From Bacteroidota bacterium (GTDB taxonomy: Bacteria > Bacteroidota > Ignavibacteria > UBA10030 > SZUA-254): DNA of 32,912 bases. A model generated the notes under the pieces. It worked only from the letters and a program-made list of their open reading frames with translations. It was not told the origin of the DNA and ran no database searches. The stretch lies in assembly GCA_020056225.1 (NCBI GenBank), contig JAGVIE010000053.1, forward strand, positions 1-32,912, written 5' to 3'. This document shows positions 24,332 to 31,748 of the stretch, piece by piece; position 1 is the first letter of the stretch; the number at the start of each line of letters is the position of its first letter. A program made the translations under genes and the position numbers.

Positions 24332-26299
24332 TTACTTATCTTTTTTCTCGATTTCTTCGATTTTACTCATTACCTCATTCCAAAAAAAATATTTATCATT
24401 CAATTTTTGTTGAATCTCTTTAGATTCGCGCGAAATATTCTTTACCTGCTCGCCATTTATATAGAATTCCGGATTTTCCATCATCGTTGCGATTTCATCT
24501 TTTCGCGATTCCAATCGTGATATTTCTTTCTCAGTCAGCTCTAATTTTTGTTTGAAGGGGAGAAGTGTCTTATACAGCCTTTGGCGCTTCTCGGCTTCAA
24601 TACGCTTGCGTTCTTTTTCTGACAGTTGTGTAGTCTGATCCGGAACTGCGGATTTTGAATTTGAGGTTGCAGATTTGTTTACCGCTGTCTCACGTTCTTC
24701 TTTTTTCTTTGTGAGATAATCTGAGACGTTGCCGGGGAAAGTACGAATATTCCCCGAGCTGAACTCAACTACTTTATTAATTATCGGATCTAAAAAGGCG
24801 CGGTCATGCGAGACTATCACGTAAGTGCCCTCGTATTCCGAGAGCGCATCCTGCAAAACTTTCTTCGAGCGCATATCGAGGTGGTTCGTCGGTTCGTCCA
24901 TAATAAGGAAGTTTGCCGGATGTAACAACATTTTGGCTAATGCGAGCCGGCTTTTCTCGCCGCCGGAAAGTACTGAAACTTTCTTGAATACATCATCGCC
25001 ATGAAACAGAAAAGAGCCGAGAATCGTTCTCAGCTTTGTTCTTATTTCACCGATTGCAACATCATCAATTATCTGGATTGCTTCCTTCGAGAGATCAAGC
25101 TCCTCGGCTTGATGCTGACCGAAGTAAGAGAGGATAACATTGTGCCCTATCTTTCGTTCGCCGGACTGGAATGGTTCTGTGCCCGCAAGAATTCTTACAA
25201 AAGTTGACTTGCCCGATCCATTCACGCCTACAATTGCAATTTTATCTTCCCGCTCTATTGTGTAATTTAAATTATCAAAGACTTTTAATATTCCGTAATA
25301 TTTATTGATGTTTTTCAAATCCATCACTATCGCGCCGCTTGAGTGCGGTGACGGGAAATGAAAACGGATTTCTTCTTCGTCATTTTCAATTTCAATCCGC
25401 TCAATCTTATCAAGCTGTTTAACGCGGCTTTGTACCTGACGGGCTTTAGTCGCTTTATATCTAAACCGTTCGATGAACCGTTCCGTTTGCGCAAGCTGGC
25501 GCTGCTGATTTTTATAAGCGTTGACTTGTTGCTCTCTTCTCACAACTTTCTCTTTTTCGTAGAAAGAATAATTCCCGGAATAAACTTCAAACTTGCCCAT
25601 GCTGAGCGCTAAAGTTTTTTTTGTCAGCGAATCGAGAAATGCCCTGTCGTGCGAAACGAGTATGATTGCGCCGTTGTAGTTGCGCAGATATTCTTCCAGC
25701 CATTGCAGCGATTCGATGTCGAGATGATTAGTCGGTTCGTCTAAAAGAAGCACTGATGGTTCTCGCAGTAAAAGTTTTGCTAGAGCTATACGCATCTGCC
25801 AGCCGCCGCTGAATTCTTCGGTCTGCCGTTCGAAATCGGTTACCGCGAAACCAAGCCCCATCAGTACACGTTCGATTTTTGATTTCATCCTGAATGCATC
25901 GAGGTCTTCTAACTTGTGCTGAAGCTCGCCGTACACTTCTAAAGTATCGCTGTAATCTTCCGATAACGGATCAAGAGATGAAAGCAATTGATGCGCTTCC
26001 TCGATTTCCTGCTGTACAAGAATTATATCTTCAAACGCTGTCTCAACTTCTTTGTAAAGTGTTTTGCCTGAGGCAATAACTCCATCCTGAGGCAGATAAC
26101 CGACTGTTACGTAATGCGCTTTGCTGATACCCCCGCTATCCGATTGATTGATGCTTGCGATAACTTTAAGGAGTGTTGATTTACCTGTGCCGTTGGAGCC
26201 GACCAAACCGATGCGGTCATGCGGACCTATAACAAGTGAGACATCATCGAACAGCGTTCTGCCGCCGAATTGGATCGATATGTGATTGAGTGAAAGCAA
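24332..26299 (-). CDS. ABC-F family ATPase
   Basis: ABC-F proteins carry two ATPase cassettes and no membrane domain; they act on ribosomes in translation or antibiotic protection. From a TTG start giving 'MLSLNHISIQFGGRTLF' the protein is 655 aa. The first cassette has Walker A 'GSNGTGKST', signature 'FSGGWQMR' and Walker B 'LLLDEPTNHLD'. A charged linker follows (P-site tRNA interaction motif region). The second cassette has 'GVNGSGKST', 'LSGGEKSR' and 'LIMDEPTNHLD'. A long coiled-coil C-terminal extension completes it (Uup/YdiF-like). Upstream in-frame residues translate an AT-rich repeat, so the longer reading is rejected. Confidence 0.93.
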   Translation of the reverse strand: MLSLNHISIQFGGRTLFDDVSLVIGPHDRIGLVGSNGTGKSTLLKVIASINQSDSGGISKAHYVTVGYLPQDGVIASGKTLYKEVETAFEDIILVQQEIEEAHQLLSSLDPLSEDYSDTLEVYGELQHKLEDLDAFRMKSKIERVLMGLGFAVTDFERQTEEFSGGWQMRIALAKLLLREPSVLLLDEPTNHLDIESLQWLEEYLRNYNGAIILVSHDRAFLDSLTKKTLALSMGKFEVYSGNYSFYEKEKVVRREQQVNAYKNQQRQLAQTERFIERFRYKATKARQVQSRVKQLDKIERIEIENDEEEIRFHFPSPHSSGAIVMDLKNINKYYGILKVFDNLNYTIEREDKIAIVGVNGSGKSTFVRILAGTEPFQSGERKIGHNVILSYFGQHQAEELDLSKEAIQIIDDVAIGEIRTKLRTILGSFLFHGDDVFKKVSVLSGGEKSRLALAKMLLHPANFLIMDEPTNHLDMRSKKVLQDALSEYEGTYVIVSHDRAFLDPIINKVVEFSSGNIRTFPGNVSDYLTKKKEERETAVNKSATSNSKSAVPDQTTQLSEKERKRIEAEKRQRLYKTLLPFKQKLELTEKEISRLESRKDEIATMMENPEFYINGEQVKNISRESKEIQQKLNDKYFFWNEVMSKIEEIEKKDK

Positions 26300-26324
26300 T
26301 CTCGAGTATTGAGTAGTTGAGATA

Positions 26325-26466
26325 TAAAATCCGAAACACGAAATTCTAAATACTAAACAATTTCTAAATATAAATGTACAAATTATTAAAAAACATGACC
26401 CCAACCGTTTAGATTTTAGGGTTTTGAATTTGTTTAGGATTTAGATATTAGGATTTATTATTTAGT
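26325..26466. repeat. AT-rich imperfect inverted repeat of TTTAG-type units
   Basis: The left arm (26325-26371), read on the minus strand, and the right arm (26407-26466), read on the plus strand, are both built from degenerate ATTTAG(A/G) units such as TTTAGAATTT and TTTAGGATTTAG. They face each other around a 35-bp centre and could form a long imperfect hairpin. No coding signal. It lies just upstream of the ABC-F gene. Confidence 0.5.
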
Positions 26467-26523
26467 ATGAATATACGAAAATGTGAAGTGAGAAGGAAAA
26501 TACAAAAACAAATCAAACTGTTA

Positions 26524-26608
26524 TTATATAAACGTCCCACTATTATATTCCTCAAATGCGATCTTCAGTTCTGCTTGCGTGTTCATTGTGATTGGTCCGT
26601 ACCATGCA
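26524..26608 (-). pseudogene. Remnant of a second pirin gene (C-terminal 28 codons)
   Basis: The minus strand here encodes '...AWYGPITMNTQAELKIAFEEY', then NSGTFI and a stop. This nearly matches the C-terminus of the intact pirin gene ('AWYGPIVMNTQAELKIAFEE'). DNA similarity runs from about 26515 to 26608 and corresponds to about 26857-26950. Homology ends abruptly at GCATGG, beyond which repeats follow. The rest of the copy is gone, either by deletion or because only the tail was duplicated. Confidence 0.85.
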
Positions 26609-26633
26609 TTTTTTGGACTCATCCCCTAGCCAC

Positions 26634-26655
26634 TCCCGCCAAAAAAGTGGCGGGA
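26634..26655. repeat. Palindrome TCCCGCCA...TGGCGGGA
   Basis: Perfect 8-bp arms (26634-26641 and 26648-26655) with a 6-nt loop lie between the pirin remnant and the MITE-like element. The arms are identical to those of the palindrome at 31157-31179, 4.5 kb away. Confidence 0.75.
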
Positions 26656-26703
26656 TCTTTAACTTCTATACAGATAGAGAAAGGGTGCAGTCCAAGGAGA
26701 AAC

Positions 26704-26821
26704 GGGGCTGTCTAAAAGAATCAATTACTGTCTGCCTGAGCTTGTCGAAGGCTCAATGCCGCTCAATTTCACATTTCGACAAGCTCAATGTGACACTCTC
26801 TCGGATTTATTAGACAGCCCC
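26704..26821. mobile_element. 118-bp MITE-like element
   Basis: Perfect 12-bp terminal inverted repeats, GGGGCTGTCTAA (26704-26715) and TTAGACAGCCCC (26810-26821), enclose about 94 bp. The interior carries an inner inverted pair with the CTGAGCTTGTCGAA core (about 26736-26749 against 26775-26787). Ends beginning GGGGCTGTCTAA resemble those of some bacterial insertion sequences. No transposase is encoded, so this would be a non-autonomous element. A target-site duplication is not evident. Confidence 0.6.
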
Positions 26822-26861
26822 TATAGGGTGAGTTCAATGAAGTTATTCTGTTTTAAAACTG

Positions 26862-27710
26862 TTATTTAATAAACGTCCCATCATTATACTCCTCAAACGC
26901 GATCTTCAGTTCTGCTTGCGTGTTCATTACAATCGGTCCGTACCATGCAACCGGCTCGCCTATCGGTTTGCCGGAAATAAGGAGGAAGTGCACAGGTTCA
27001 GTGTCAGTGCTGATAACAACCCGTTCTCCATCGTTAAATAAAACCAGATTCTCGCCTGCAACCGTTTTCTTTTCATCACTGAAATATCCCTTGCCGTCAA
27101 TTACATAAGCGAAACAAGTGTGTCCAGGTTTGGTTGGATGAATAAAATCCGTTTTAACCGGAACGGTTACATCAAGATATTCCGAATCGATCACGATATC
27201 CTTAACCGGTCCCTTTGTGCCATCAACCTCGCCGCAAATGATTTTGATCTTTGCGCCCTTTGCTGTCATTATCTCCGGTATTGCAGAGTTTTTCACGTCG
27301 CGATAACGAGGTGGCATCATCTTTTGAGTTTTGGGAAGATTAGCCCACAACTGAAATCCCATATTCCAACCATCATTATCTCCCTTCGGCATTTCCTGAT
27401 GAATAATTCCACTGCCTGCAGTCATCCATTGAACATCGCCTGAACCAATCACACCTTTGTTTCCCATGCTGTCGCCGTGCTCAACATTACCACGAAGGAT
27501 ATATGTAATAGTTTCTATACCTCGGTGCGGATGCCATGGAAATCCTTTAATGTAATCTTGCGGATTGTTTGAGCCAAAGTGATCGAACAATAAAAAAGGA
27601 TCGAATAACGGTACCTCGTTATAACCGAAAGCACGTTTTAAATGAACGCCCGCGCCTTCCCTTGTTGGATTAGCGGAAAAGATTTTTCTTATGGTTCGAT
27701 TTCTAATCAT
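26862..27710 (-). CDS. Pirin family protein
   Basis: Pirins are bicupin, usually metal-binding proteins; some bacterial members oxidise quercetin, others modulate metabolism. The 282-aa protein has the N-terminal cupin signature 'FPWHPHRGIETITYILRGNV' followed by 'HGDSMGNKG' and 'SGIIHQEMP', which supply the His and Glu metal ligands. The second cupin lies in the C-terminal half. It is followed by repeats and a remnant of a second copy. The methyltransferase gene is 12 bp upstream on the same strand. Confidence 0.93.
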   Translation of the reverse strand: MIRNRTIRKIFSANPTREGAGVHLKRAFGYNEVPLFDPFLLFDHFGSNNPQDYIKGFPWHPHRGIETITYILRGNVEHGDSMGNKGVIGSGDVQWMTAGSGIIHQEMPKGDNDGWNMGFQLWANLPKTQKMMPPRYRDVKNSAIPEIMTAKGAKIKIICGEVDGTKGPVKDIVIDSEYLDVTVPVKTDFIHPTKPGHTCFAYVIDGKGYFSDEKKTVAGENLVLFNDGERVVISTDTEPVHFLLISGKPIGEPVAWYGPIVMNTQAELKIAFEEYNDGTFIK

Positions 27711-27722
27711 ACGGTTATCCTG

Positions 27723-28283
27723 TCAGTGAATTGGGCTGAGACGATAAAACTCCATATGTTTTAATTCTATTTTCTCGATTTGTAATCCGGCTTTGCTCGC
27801 GGCATTTTCAATATCTTCAGGTCTCAGACGATGATGCAAGGGCGGTCCCTGATCTTCTTCAATATAGGGCCATTCAAGCACGATGACTCTTTTTCTGGCA
27901 ACACGCTTCGCTTCAATAAGTGTTCTGAATATGTCGTCGGTTTCGTGCAGGACGTGAATTAGAATTACTAAATCGAACGATTCGTCGGGGAATGGAATAT
28001 CTTCAGCGGTACCTTTTAGAAATTCTGCGTCCGGCAGAACGGTTCTTGCGATTTCAAGCAGCTCTGTATTCGGATCGATGCCGGTAACCCGAATTTTGTG
28101 TTTGGCAAATGCCTCAGCAAATATACCGGTTCCAGTTCCGACATCGAGAAGAGTTTTTACTCTTAGACCTTCTATGCTAAGTTCGACAACACGTTCCACT
28201 TCAAGAAGAGCGACTCTCTCGGGGCGGCGCAAACGGTCTGCGTCTCCGCTGAAGCAGCGTTCATGTTTATGTGAACTGATCAT
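27723..28283 (-). CDS. Class I SAM-dependent methyltransferase
   Basis: The 186-aa protein is a single Rossmann-type domain. Motif I is 'LLDVGTGTGIFAEAFA' (about residues 45-60), the acidic residue ending strand 2 is in 'VTGIDPN', and motif II is 'FDLVILIHVLHETDD'. The family resembles methyltransferase-11 enzymes of ubiquinone/menaquinone type, but the substrate cannot be named. It is likely co-transcribed with the pirin gene. Confidence 0.88.
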   Translation of the reverse strand: MISSHKHERCFSGDADRLRRPERVALLEVERVVELSIEGLRVKTLLDVGTGTGIFAEAFAKHKIRVTGIDPNTELLEIARTVLPDAEFLKGTAEDIPFPDESFDLVILIHVLHETDDIFRTLIEAKRVARKRVIVLEWPYIEEDQGPPLHHRLRPEDIENAASKAGLQIEKIELKHMEFYRLSPIH

Positions 28284-28322
28284 ATGGTTTTCTAATTATC
28301 GGTGCCGGTAAAATTCTTTGCA

Positions 28323-29678
28323 TCATTTATTCAACTCTCGATTCAAAGGGGTGGAGGCGTCTAAAAAAAGTTGTCCGCTCCGGTTTGCTTTTACCCAATA
28401 ACCGCGACACGGTAAAAGCGTGTCAGCAGTATAATAATTGCCATTGAAGCCGAAGAAATCGCTCAATGTAATATCGGGCGTGCTCACACTGATGTTATTC
28501 AAAGAAACCGGAACGCCCAGAGTTCCAACAAGATTCCATCCCTCCTCAATGTTGATGGTATCGGCGTGGAGGTCATATCCTGTAATGAATAGATCGTGTT
28601 CCGGACCAAACTTCATCCAATAACCAACGCCAGTTTCCAGCGTTTCTTTTTCAACATAACTGCCGTTATAGATGAATGCCGGTGAGATTGCGGTGGGGAA
28701 AAGGAGCGCTTTATCCTTGGTGCTTGTTTGCCGGGGAATCGAAATTAAATTCCAGCCTTGTTCCATACGGTAGGCTTCCATCCCCGGGATTATAAATGCA
28801 GACGGGATAATGGTGCCGGTTGCAAGAAGAGTATGAAATTTCAATAGCTGTGCTAAACTCGGCGCGATATCGATTTGGGTTTGCCGGGTTGAATCAATTT
28901 TGTCGATGGGTGTATCGGGTCCGATAATTAGCATTGTGATATGCCGGCATCCGTCGCATCCATCTCCGTGCGATCTGAAATCGGTTGTATGCCGTCCATG
29001 ATCATTAGTTACAATCAGCGTTGTTTTATCTTTATAGCTTTGATCTGTTTGTATGAGATTCCATAATGCGTTTACTATACTATCGGCGCGCTGAAGTTTG
29101 GTAATATAATTCAACCACGGTCCATCGTGTCCGGCTCTATCAGTCCCGGCTAAATTTGTGATCATCAGTCGAGGGTGATATGTCGCGATCACATCTTTTA
29201 CATTTTCAAGTGTATAAACGTCATCGTACTGAAAGTTGGTTGTATCAACAGTCGCGCCGTACGATGCACCATAATCGGGATGATCGCTATGAGAGAGAAT
29301 ATCGAGTTTAGTTTTACCGAGGACCACATAATTTTCAGCGGCGGGAGAGTTTCTTTCCTTCCGGTGATATTCGAAGATGGTTGGTTTGTGTGGCAGTTCG
29401 CTGCCGTCATTCAGAATTGATTGCCATGTTCCGGTGAGGATGCTTGCGTGTCCTGAATTAGTTTGAGTTATCCCGTCGTTATAGAACGACGTATAGATTG
29501 TTCCGAGAGGTTTAAGTTGATTCCAAATGTTAGGTATGTACTGATGTGCCGGATCGCCGAAAGTTTCTGTATACCTAGCACCGTCGATTACGACGATAAC
29601 AACATTTTGGGTGGATTGCGAGAGGAGAACTCCACGCAGTAATAACAATATGCAGGCAGTCAGAAATATTTTTTTCAT
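28323..29678 (-). CDS. Secreted alkaline phosphatase superfamily protein with GWNL repeats
   Basis: The 451-aa protein has a signal peptide (to about residue 20). A phosphatase/sulfatase-type catalytic domain covers residues 24-290. Metal-binding candidates are D32 in 'VVIDGARY', a Thr nucleophile within 'GITQTNSGHASILTG' (71-73), D and H in 'HSDHPDYG', and 'VTNDHGRHTTDF'. The C-terminal third has two repeats, 'GWNLISIP' and 'GWNLVGTLG', each followed by a 'GYW(M/V)K' segment. Such modules are common in secreted FCB proteins. A palindrome lies just upstream (29699-29728). Substrate unknown. Confidence 0.85.
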   Translation of the reverse strand: MKKIFLTACILLLLRGVLLSQSTQNVVIVVIDGARYTETFGDPAHQYIPNIWNQLKPLGTIYTSFYNDGITQTNSGHASILTGTWQSILNDGSELPHKPTIFEYHRKERNSPAAENYVVLGKTKLDILSHSDHPDYGASYGATVDTTNFQYDDVYTLENVKDVIATYHPRLMITNLAGTDRAGHDGPWLNYITKLQRADSIVNALWNLIQTDQSYKDKTTLIVTNDHGRHTTDFRSHGDGCDGCRHITMLIIGPDTPIDKIDSTRQTQIDIAPSLAQLLKFHTLLATGTIIPSAFIIPGMEAYRMEQGWNLISIPRQTSTKDKALLFPTAISPAFIYNGSYVEKETLETGVGYWMKFGPEHDLFITGYDLHADTINIEEGWNLVGTLGVPVSLNNISVSTPDITLSDFFGFNGNYYTADTLLPCRGYWVKANRSGQLFLDASTPLNRELNK

Positions 29679-29698
29679 ATATAATCAAAGATAAGAAA

Positions 29699-29728
29699 TA
29701 CAATCGATTCGCAGTCGAATCAATTGTA
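29699..29728. repeat. Near-perfect 30-bp palindrome
   Basis: Arms of 13 bp (TACAATCGATTCG and CGAATCAATTGTA) pair with one mismatch around CAGT. It lies between the stop of the VOC gene and the start of the phosphatase gene, both leftward. It could be a terminator for the former or an operator or leader hairpin for the latter. The minus strand just downstream reads TATCTTTG (29693-29686), a match to the FCB -7 box. Confidence 0.5.
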
Positions 29729-29749
29729 ATGTAATAAAAATATTTCAAA

Positions 29750-30208
29750 TCATTTCGACCATGATTGAAGCTCGATTATATTTCCTTCCGGATCGGTAAC
29801 ATAACACCAGGTAACTTTGGTTTGCGGTGACGGTTGAAGGGTAACAATTTCACCAACGGATATTCCGCCTGCGGCTAAAACTTCTTTCTGTGCTTGCGTT
29901 ATATTGTCTACGATAAAGGCGATATGCCCAAATCCCGGACGATTCACCGCGGTTGCCTGTTTATCCTGTAAGATATTGTAATTGAAGATTTCCAGAGTTG
30001 GTCCGTTCTCATCATACCCCGGCAAGCGTAGATGTACGCCATCAAGTTCGGCGTTAGGAATGCCGGTACCGCATTCTAATTTTGTTCCTTTATAATGACG
30101 CTCAGGAGGAACGGGCACACAGCCAAACACATCTTGATAAAAGCGCGCAAGCTCGCGCCAGTTCTTTGCGATGAGATTTGTGTGAGTGTATTTTGATTTG
30201 ATTGGCAT
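29750..30208 (-). CDS. VOC family (glyoxalase-like) protein
   Basis: The 152-aa protein has the vicinal-oxygen-chelate fold in two halves: 'YTHTNLIAKNWRELARFYQDVFGC' at the N-terminus and 'GFGHIAFIVDNI' in the middle. 'VTDPEGNIIELQSW' closes the second half with the usual metal-ligand Glu. Members include glyoxalase I, dioxygenases and resistance proteins; the substrate is not predictable here. It is probably the last core-like gene before the cassette region. Confidence 0.88.
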   Translation of the reverse strand: MPIKSKYTHTNLIAKNWRELARFYQDVFGCVPVPPERHYKGTKLECGTGIPNAELDGVHLRLPGYDENGPTLEIFNYNILQDKQATAVNRPGFGHIAFIVDNITQAQKEVLAAGGISVGEIVTLQPSPQTKVTWCYVTDPEGNIIELQSWSK

Positions 30209-30248
30209 CAGTAACTTTTATTAATGATAACAACTAACATATAATTCA

Positions 30249-30476
30249 TCAAATCTTAGATAGTGATTGTTTTCTTAATCTTATTATTAACCATACACCC
30301 AAACCAAAAAGTAATATTCCAAGAAGGATTAGTCCGGCGGAATATATCATAGGTTCTACAAAAATAGACCATCGTAAAAGTGGATTACTGGATGATAAAT
30401 CAGCATATACAAAACTATAATTGATAACAAGAAATGTCCCGATAGTTATCAACAAGTAGGGAATTATATTTTTCAT
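30249..30476 (-). CDS. Small two-helix membrane protein
   Basis: The 75-aa protein has two predicted membrane helices (about residues 5-25 and 40-67) and a basic tail ('IIRLRKQSLSKI'). A strong Shine-Dalgarno, AAGGAG, lies 6 nt before the ATG, unlike most core genes here. It follows the attC-like half site at 30521-30539 and an AT dinucleotide run. Family not recognised. Confidence 0.6.
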   Translation of the reverse strand: MKNIIPYLLITIGTFLVINYSFVYADLSSSNPLLRWSIFVEPMIYSAGLILLGILLFGLGVWLIIRLRKQSLSKI

Positions 30477-30520
30477 GATAGCTCCTTTTGATATATATAT
30501 ATATGATTATTTTTTTATTT

Positions 30521-30539
30521 GCCTTGCTATTGGTTAGGC
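30521..30539 (-). repeat. attC-like half site (GCCTAAC core)
   Basis: Read on the minus strand, GCCTAAC fits the RYYYAAC integron core exactly. It starts 15 bp after the stop of the gene at 30555 and is followed by CAATA and GCAAGGC. No matching GTTRRRY core exists before the next gene, so the site looks truncated. GCCT and AGGC on the plus strand also form a small hairpin. Confidence 0.4.
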
Positions 30540-30554
30540 AGTTGATAATCCTTG

Positions 30555-30971
30555 TTACAAATGGCGCTCTCGGTTTGACATGACAATTACTCCTACAATA
30601 CCGACCAACATACCAGATGGACAAACCAGAATCGCGATCATGAAGAATGCAACACTAGCGCCATTTAGCAAATCGTAAGCCATGCTTGTTTCCGCTACTT
30701 TAGAAGCAATACCCTCAAATACATTGTGAAGGACAGCAAAAAAGATAACTCCAATGCCCGATGCGTATATGAGATAACGAAACTGCTTCGAGGTTCTCCA
30801 TTGATGGACGAAAGCAAGAACCACTGCAATGGATGAAAGAAACGCTAGCACTATGCCAAGCTGGTTATCGCTGATGCCCACTGCAGAAGCAGCGAGTGCG
30901 AATACGCAACAAGCAACGAGGAGTATTAACGAGGCGATGATGTTACGAGGTGACGTAAGTTCTCTAAGCAT
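30555..30971 (-). CDS. Hypothetical four-helix membrane protein (cassette-like)
   Basis: From the Met at 30971 the protein is 138 aa with four predicted membrane helices and short loops. It opens 'MLRELTSPRNIIASLILLVA' and ends 'IVMSNRERHL'. A ribosome binding site, GGAAG, lies about 8 nt upstream. A longer frame to 31070 lacks a comparable site and enters the upstream repeat. It is bounded by a degenerate attC upstream and a half attC 15 bp after its stop, so it may be a captured gene cassette. Family not recognised. Confidence 0.65.
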   Translation of the reverse strand: MLRELTSPRNIIASLILLVACCVFALAASAVGISDNQLGIVLAFLSSIAVVLAFVHQWRTSKQFRYLIYASGIGVIFFAVLHNVFEGIASKVAETSMAYDLLNGASVAFFMIAILVCPSGMLVGIVGVIVMSNRERHL

Positions 30972-31048
30972 AACAAACTTCCTATCCAAAAGATAGTTAT
31001 TTTCTGTTGTCAAACGAATGGCTGTTAAGTCCCGGTAAAAATGCGGGA

Positions 31049-31201
31049 CGCCAACAACGCGCTGCCGCACTGATAACTTTGCGCCAGTGGCGCATGAGCC
31101 TTTAACTCACAAAATATACGAAACCGCTTCCATCCATGCAATATGTGTCGAAGTTTATCCCGCCATTTTCTGGCGGGATCAGCTTGAGCCACTGGTTAGG
31201 G
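31049..31201 (-). repeat. Degenerate attC-like site
   Basis: On the minus strand the site starts 13 bp after the stop of the upstream gene with CCCTAAC (31201-31195), then CAGTG and GCTCAAGC, as R'' and L'' boxes would be. The far end reads GTTGGCG (31055-31049), a poor R' box. The interior holds a TCCCGCCA palindrome (31157-31179), and the end abuts a GTCCCG...CGGGAC hairpin (31029-31049). I find no L' box. It looks like an attC damaged by palindrome insertion. The outer TTTGCGCC can pair with GGCGCAAA inside. Confidence 0.45.
31157..31179. repeat. Palindrome ATCCCGCCA...TGGCGGGAT
   Basis: Perfect 9-bp arms with a 5-nt loop. The inner 8 bp equal those at 26634-26655. It sits within the degenerate attC-like spacer. 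Confidence 0.75.
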
Positions 31202-31214
31202 CGCAAATTATTCT

Positions 31215-31589
31215 TCACCTTTTTCCTCGAGTCTCTATAAGTTCCTTAAATGGTATCAACTCTACTCTTTCAACCTTCACAATATCACCTTGCGGTCCCA
31301 CATGCACCCGTCCGAGAATATGCATAGTCGTAGGATTAGACTGCCGCCATTCATATTTCTGTGCGACAAGGGCGGTATACTGGCACCCTGCATAACCACA
31401 CATTGAACTATAGAGCACAACTTTAGGAGTGTCAAGCTTAGTTCCCTTTGCAAACTCCTTTTGTGTTCCGATAATTTCAGGGCATTTCAAAAAAGCTTCG
31501 ATGAGCTCCTTCTCGCTCACTCGTTCCTGTGCATTTGCGATTGAGACAAACAGCATAACTGCCAAAGCAAACGTAATCATTATTCTCAT
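31215..31589 (-). CDS. Hypothetical secreted protein (cassette-like)
   Basis: The 124-aa protein has a clear signal peptide, 'MRIMITFALAVMLFVSIANA', with a likely cut near residue 20. The mature part carries 'YSSMCGYAGCQY', a Cys pair that could bind metal or form a disulfide, and a beta-rich C-terminus. A strong AAAGGAG precedes the ATG. A complete attC lies just upstream (31627-31733) and a degenerate one starts 13 bp after its stop. This is the arrangement of an integron cassette. I do not recognise the family. Confidence 0.7.
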   Translation of the reverse strand: MRIMITFALAVMLFVSIANAQERVSEKELIEAFLKCPEIIGTQKEFAKGTKLDTPKVVLYSSMCGYAGCQYTALVAQKYEWRQSNPTTMHILGRVHVGPQGDIVKVERVELIPFKELIETRGKR

Positions 31590-31626
31590 GTCGTGTTTAT
31601 CTCCTTTAGCTACATAACAGTATTGC

Positions 31627-31733
31627 GCCTAACACGCTGCCTAAGAACAGACTGCTAAGTTTTTTTCAACCCAACTTAAGCGACTCTATCGACTAGTTCG
31701 GAAGAAGCGATCGTGTTGAGGCTCGGGTTAGAT
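31627..31733 (-). repeat. Integron attC site
   Basis: Read on the minus strand, the 107-bp spacer starts with R'' ATCTAAC (fits RYYYAAC), then CCGA and L'' GCCTCAA. It ends with L' CTTAGGC, then AGCGT and R' GTTAGGC (fits GTTRRRY). L'' and L' pair with an unpaired base on one side, as in known attC sites. The middle is imperfectly self-complementary (CTTAAGTT and AACTTAG). It lies 15 bp after one gene's stop and 37 bp before the next ATG, in the orientation gene-attC-gene expected for cassettes. Confidence 0.72.
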
Positions 31734-31748
31734 GTAATATAATTTACT

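Noticed and set aside
26300-26404. N-terminal extension of the ABC-F protein to 26404
   Set aside because: It translates the AT-rich inverted repeat. The conserved family N-terminus begins at the TTG at 26299.
26467-26813. Plus-strand ORFs across the pirin remnant and MITE-like element
   Set aside because: They are antisense to a pirin remnant or run through inverted repeats, with no recognisable protein pattern.
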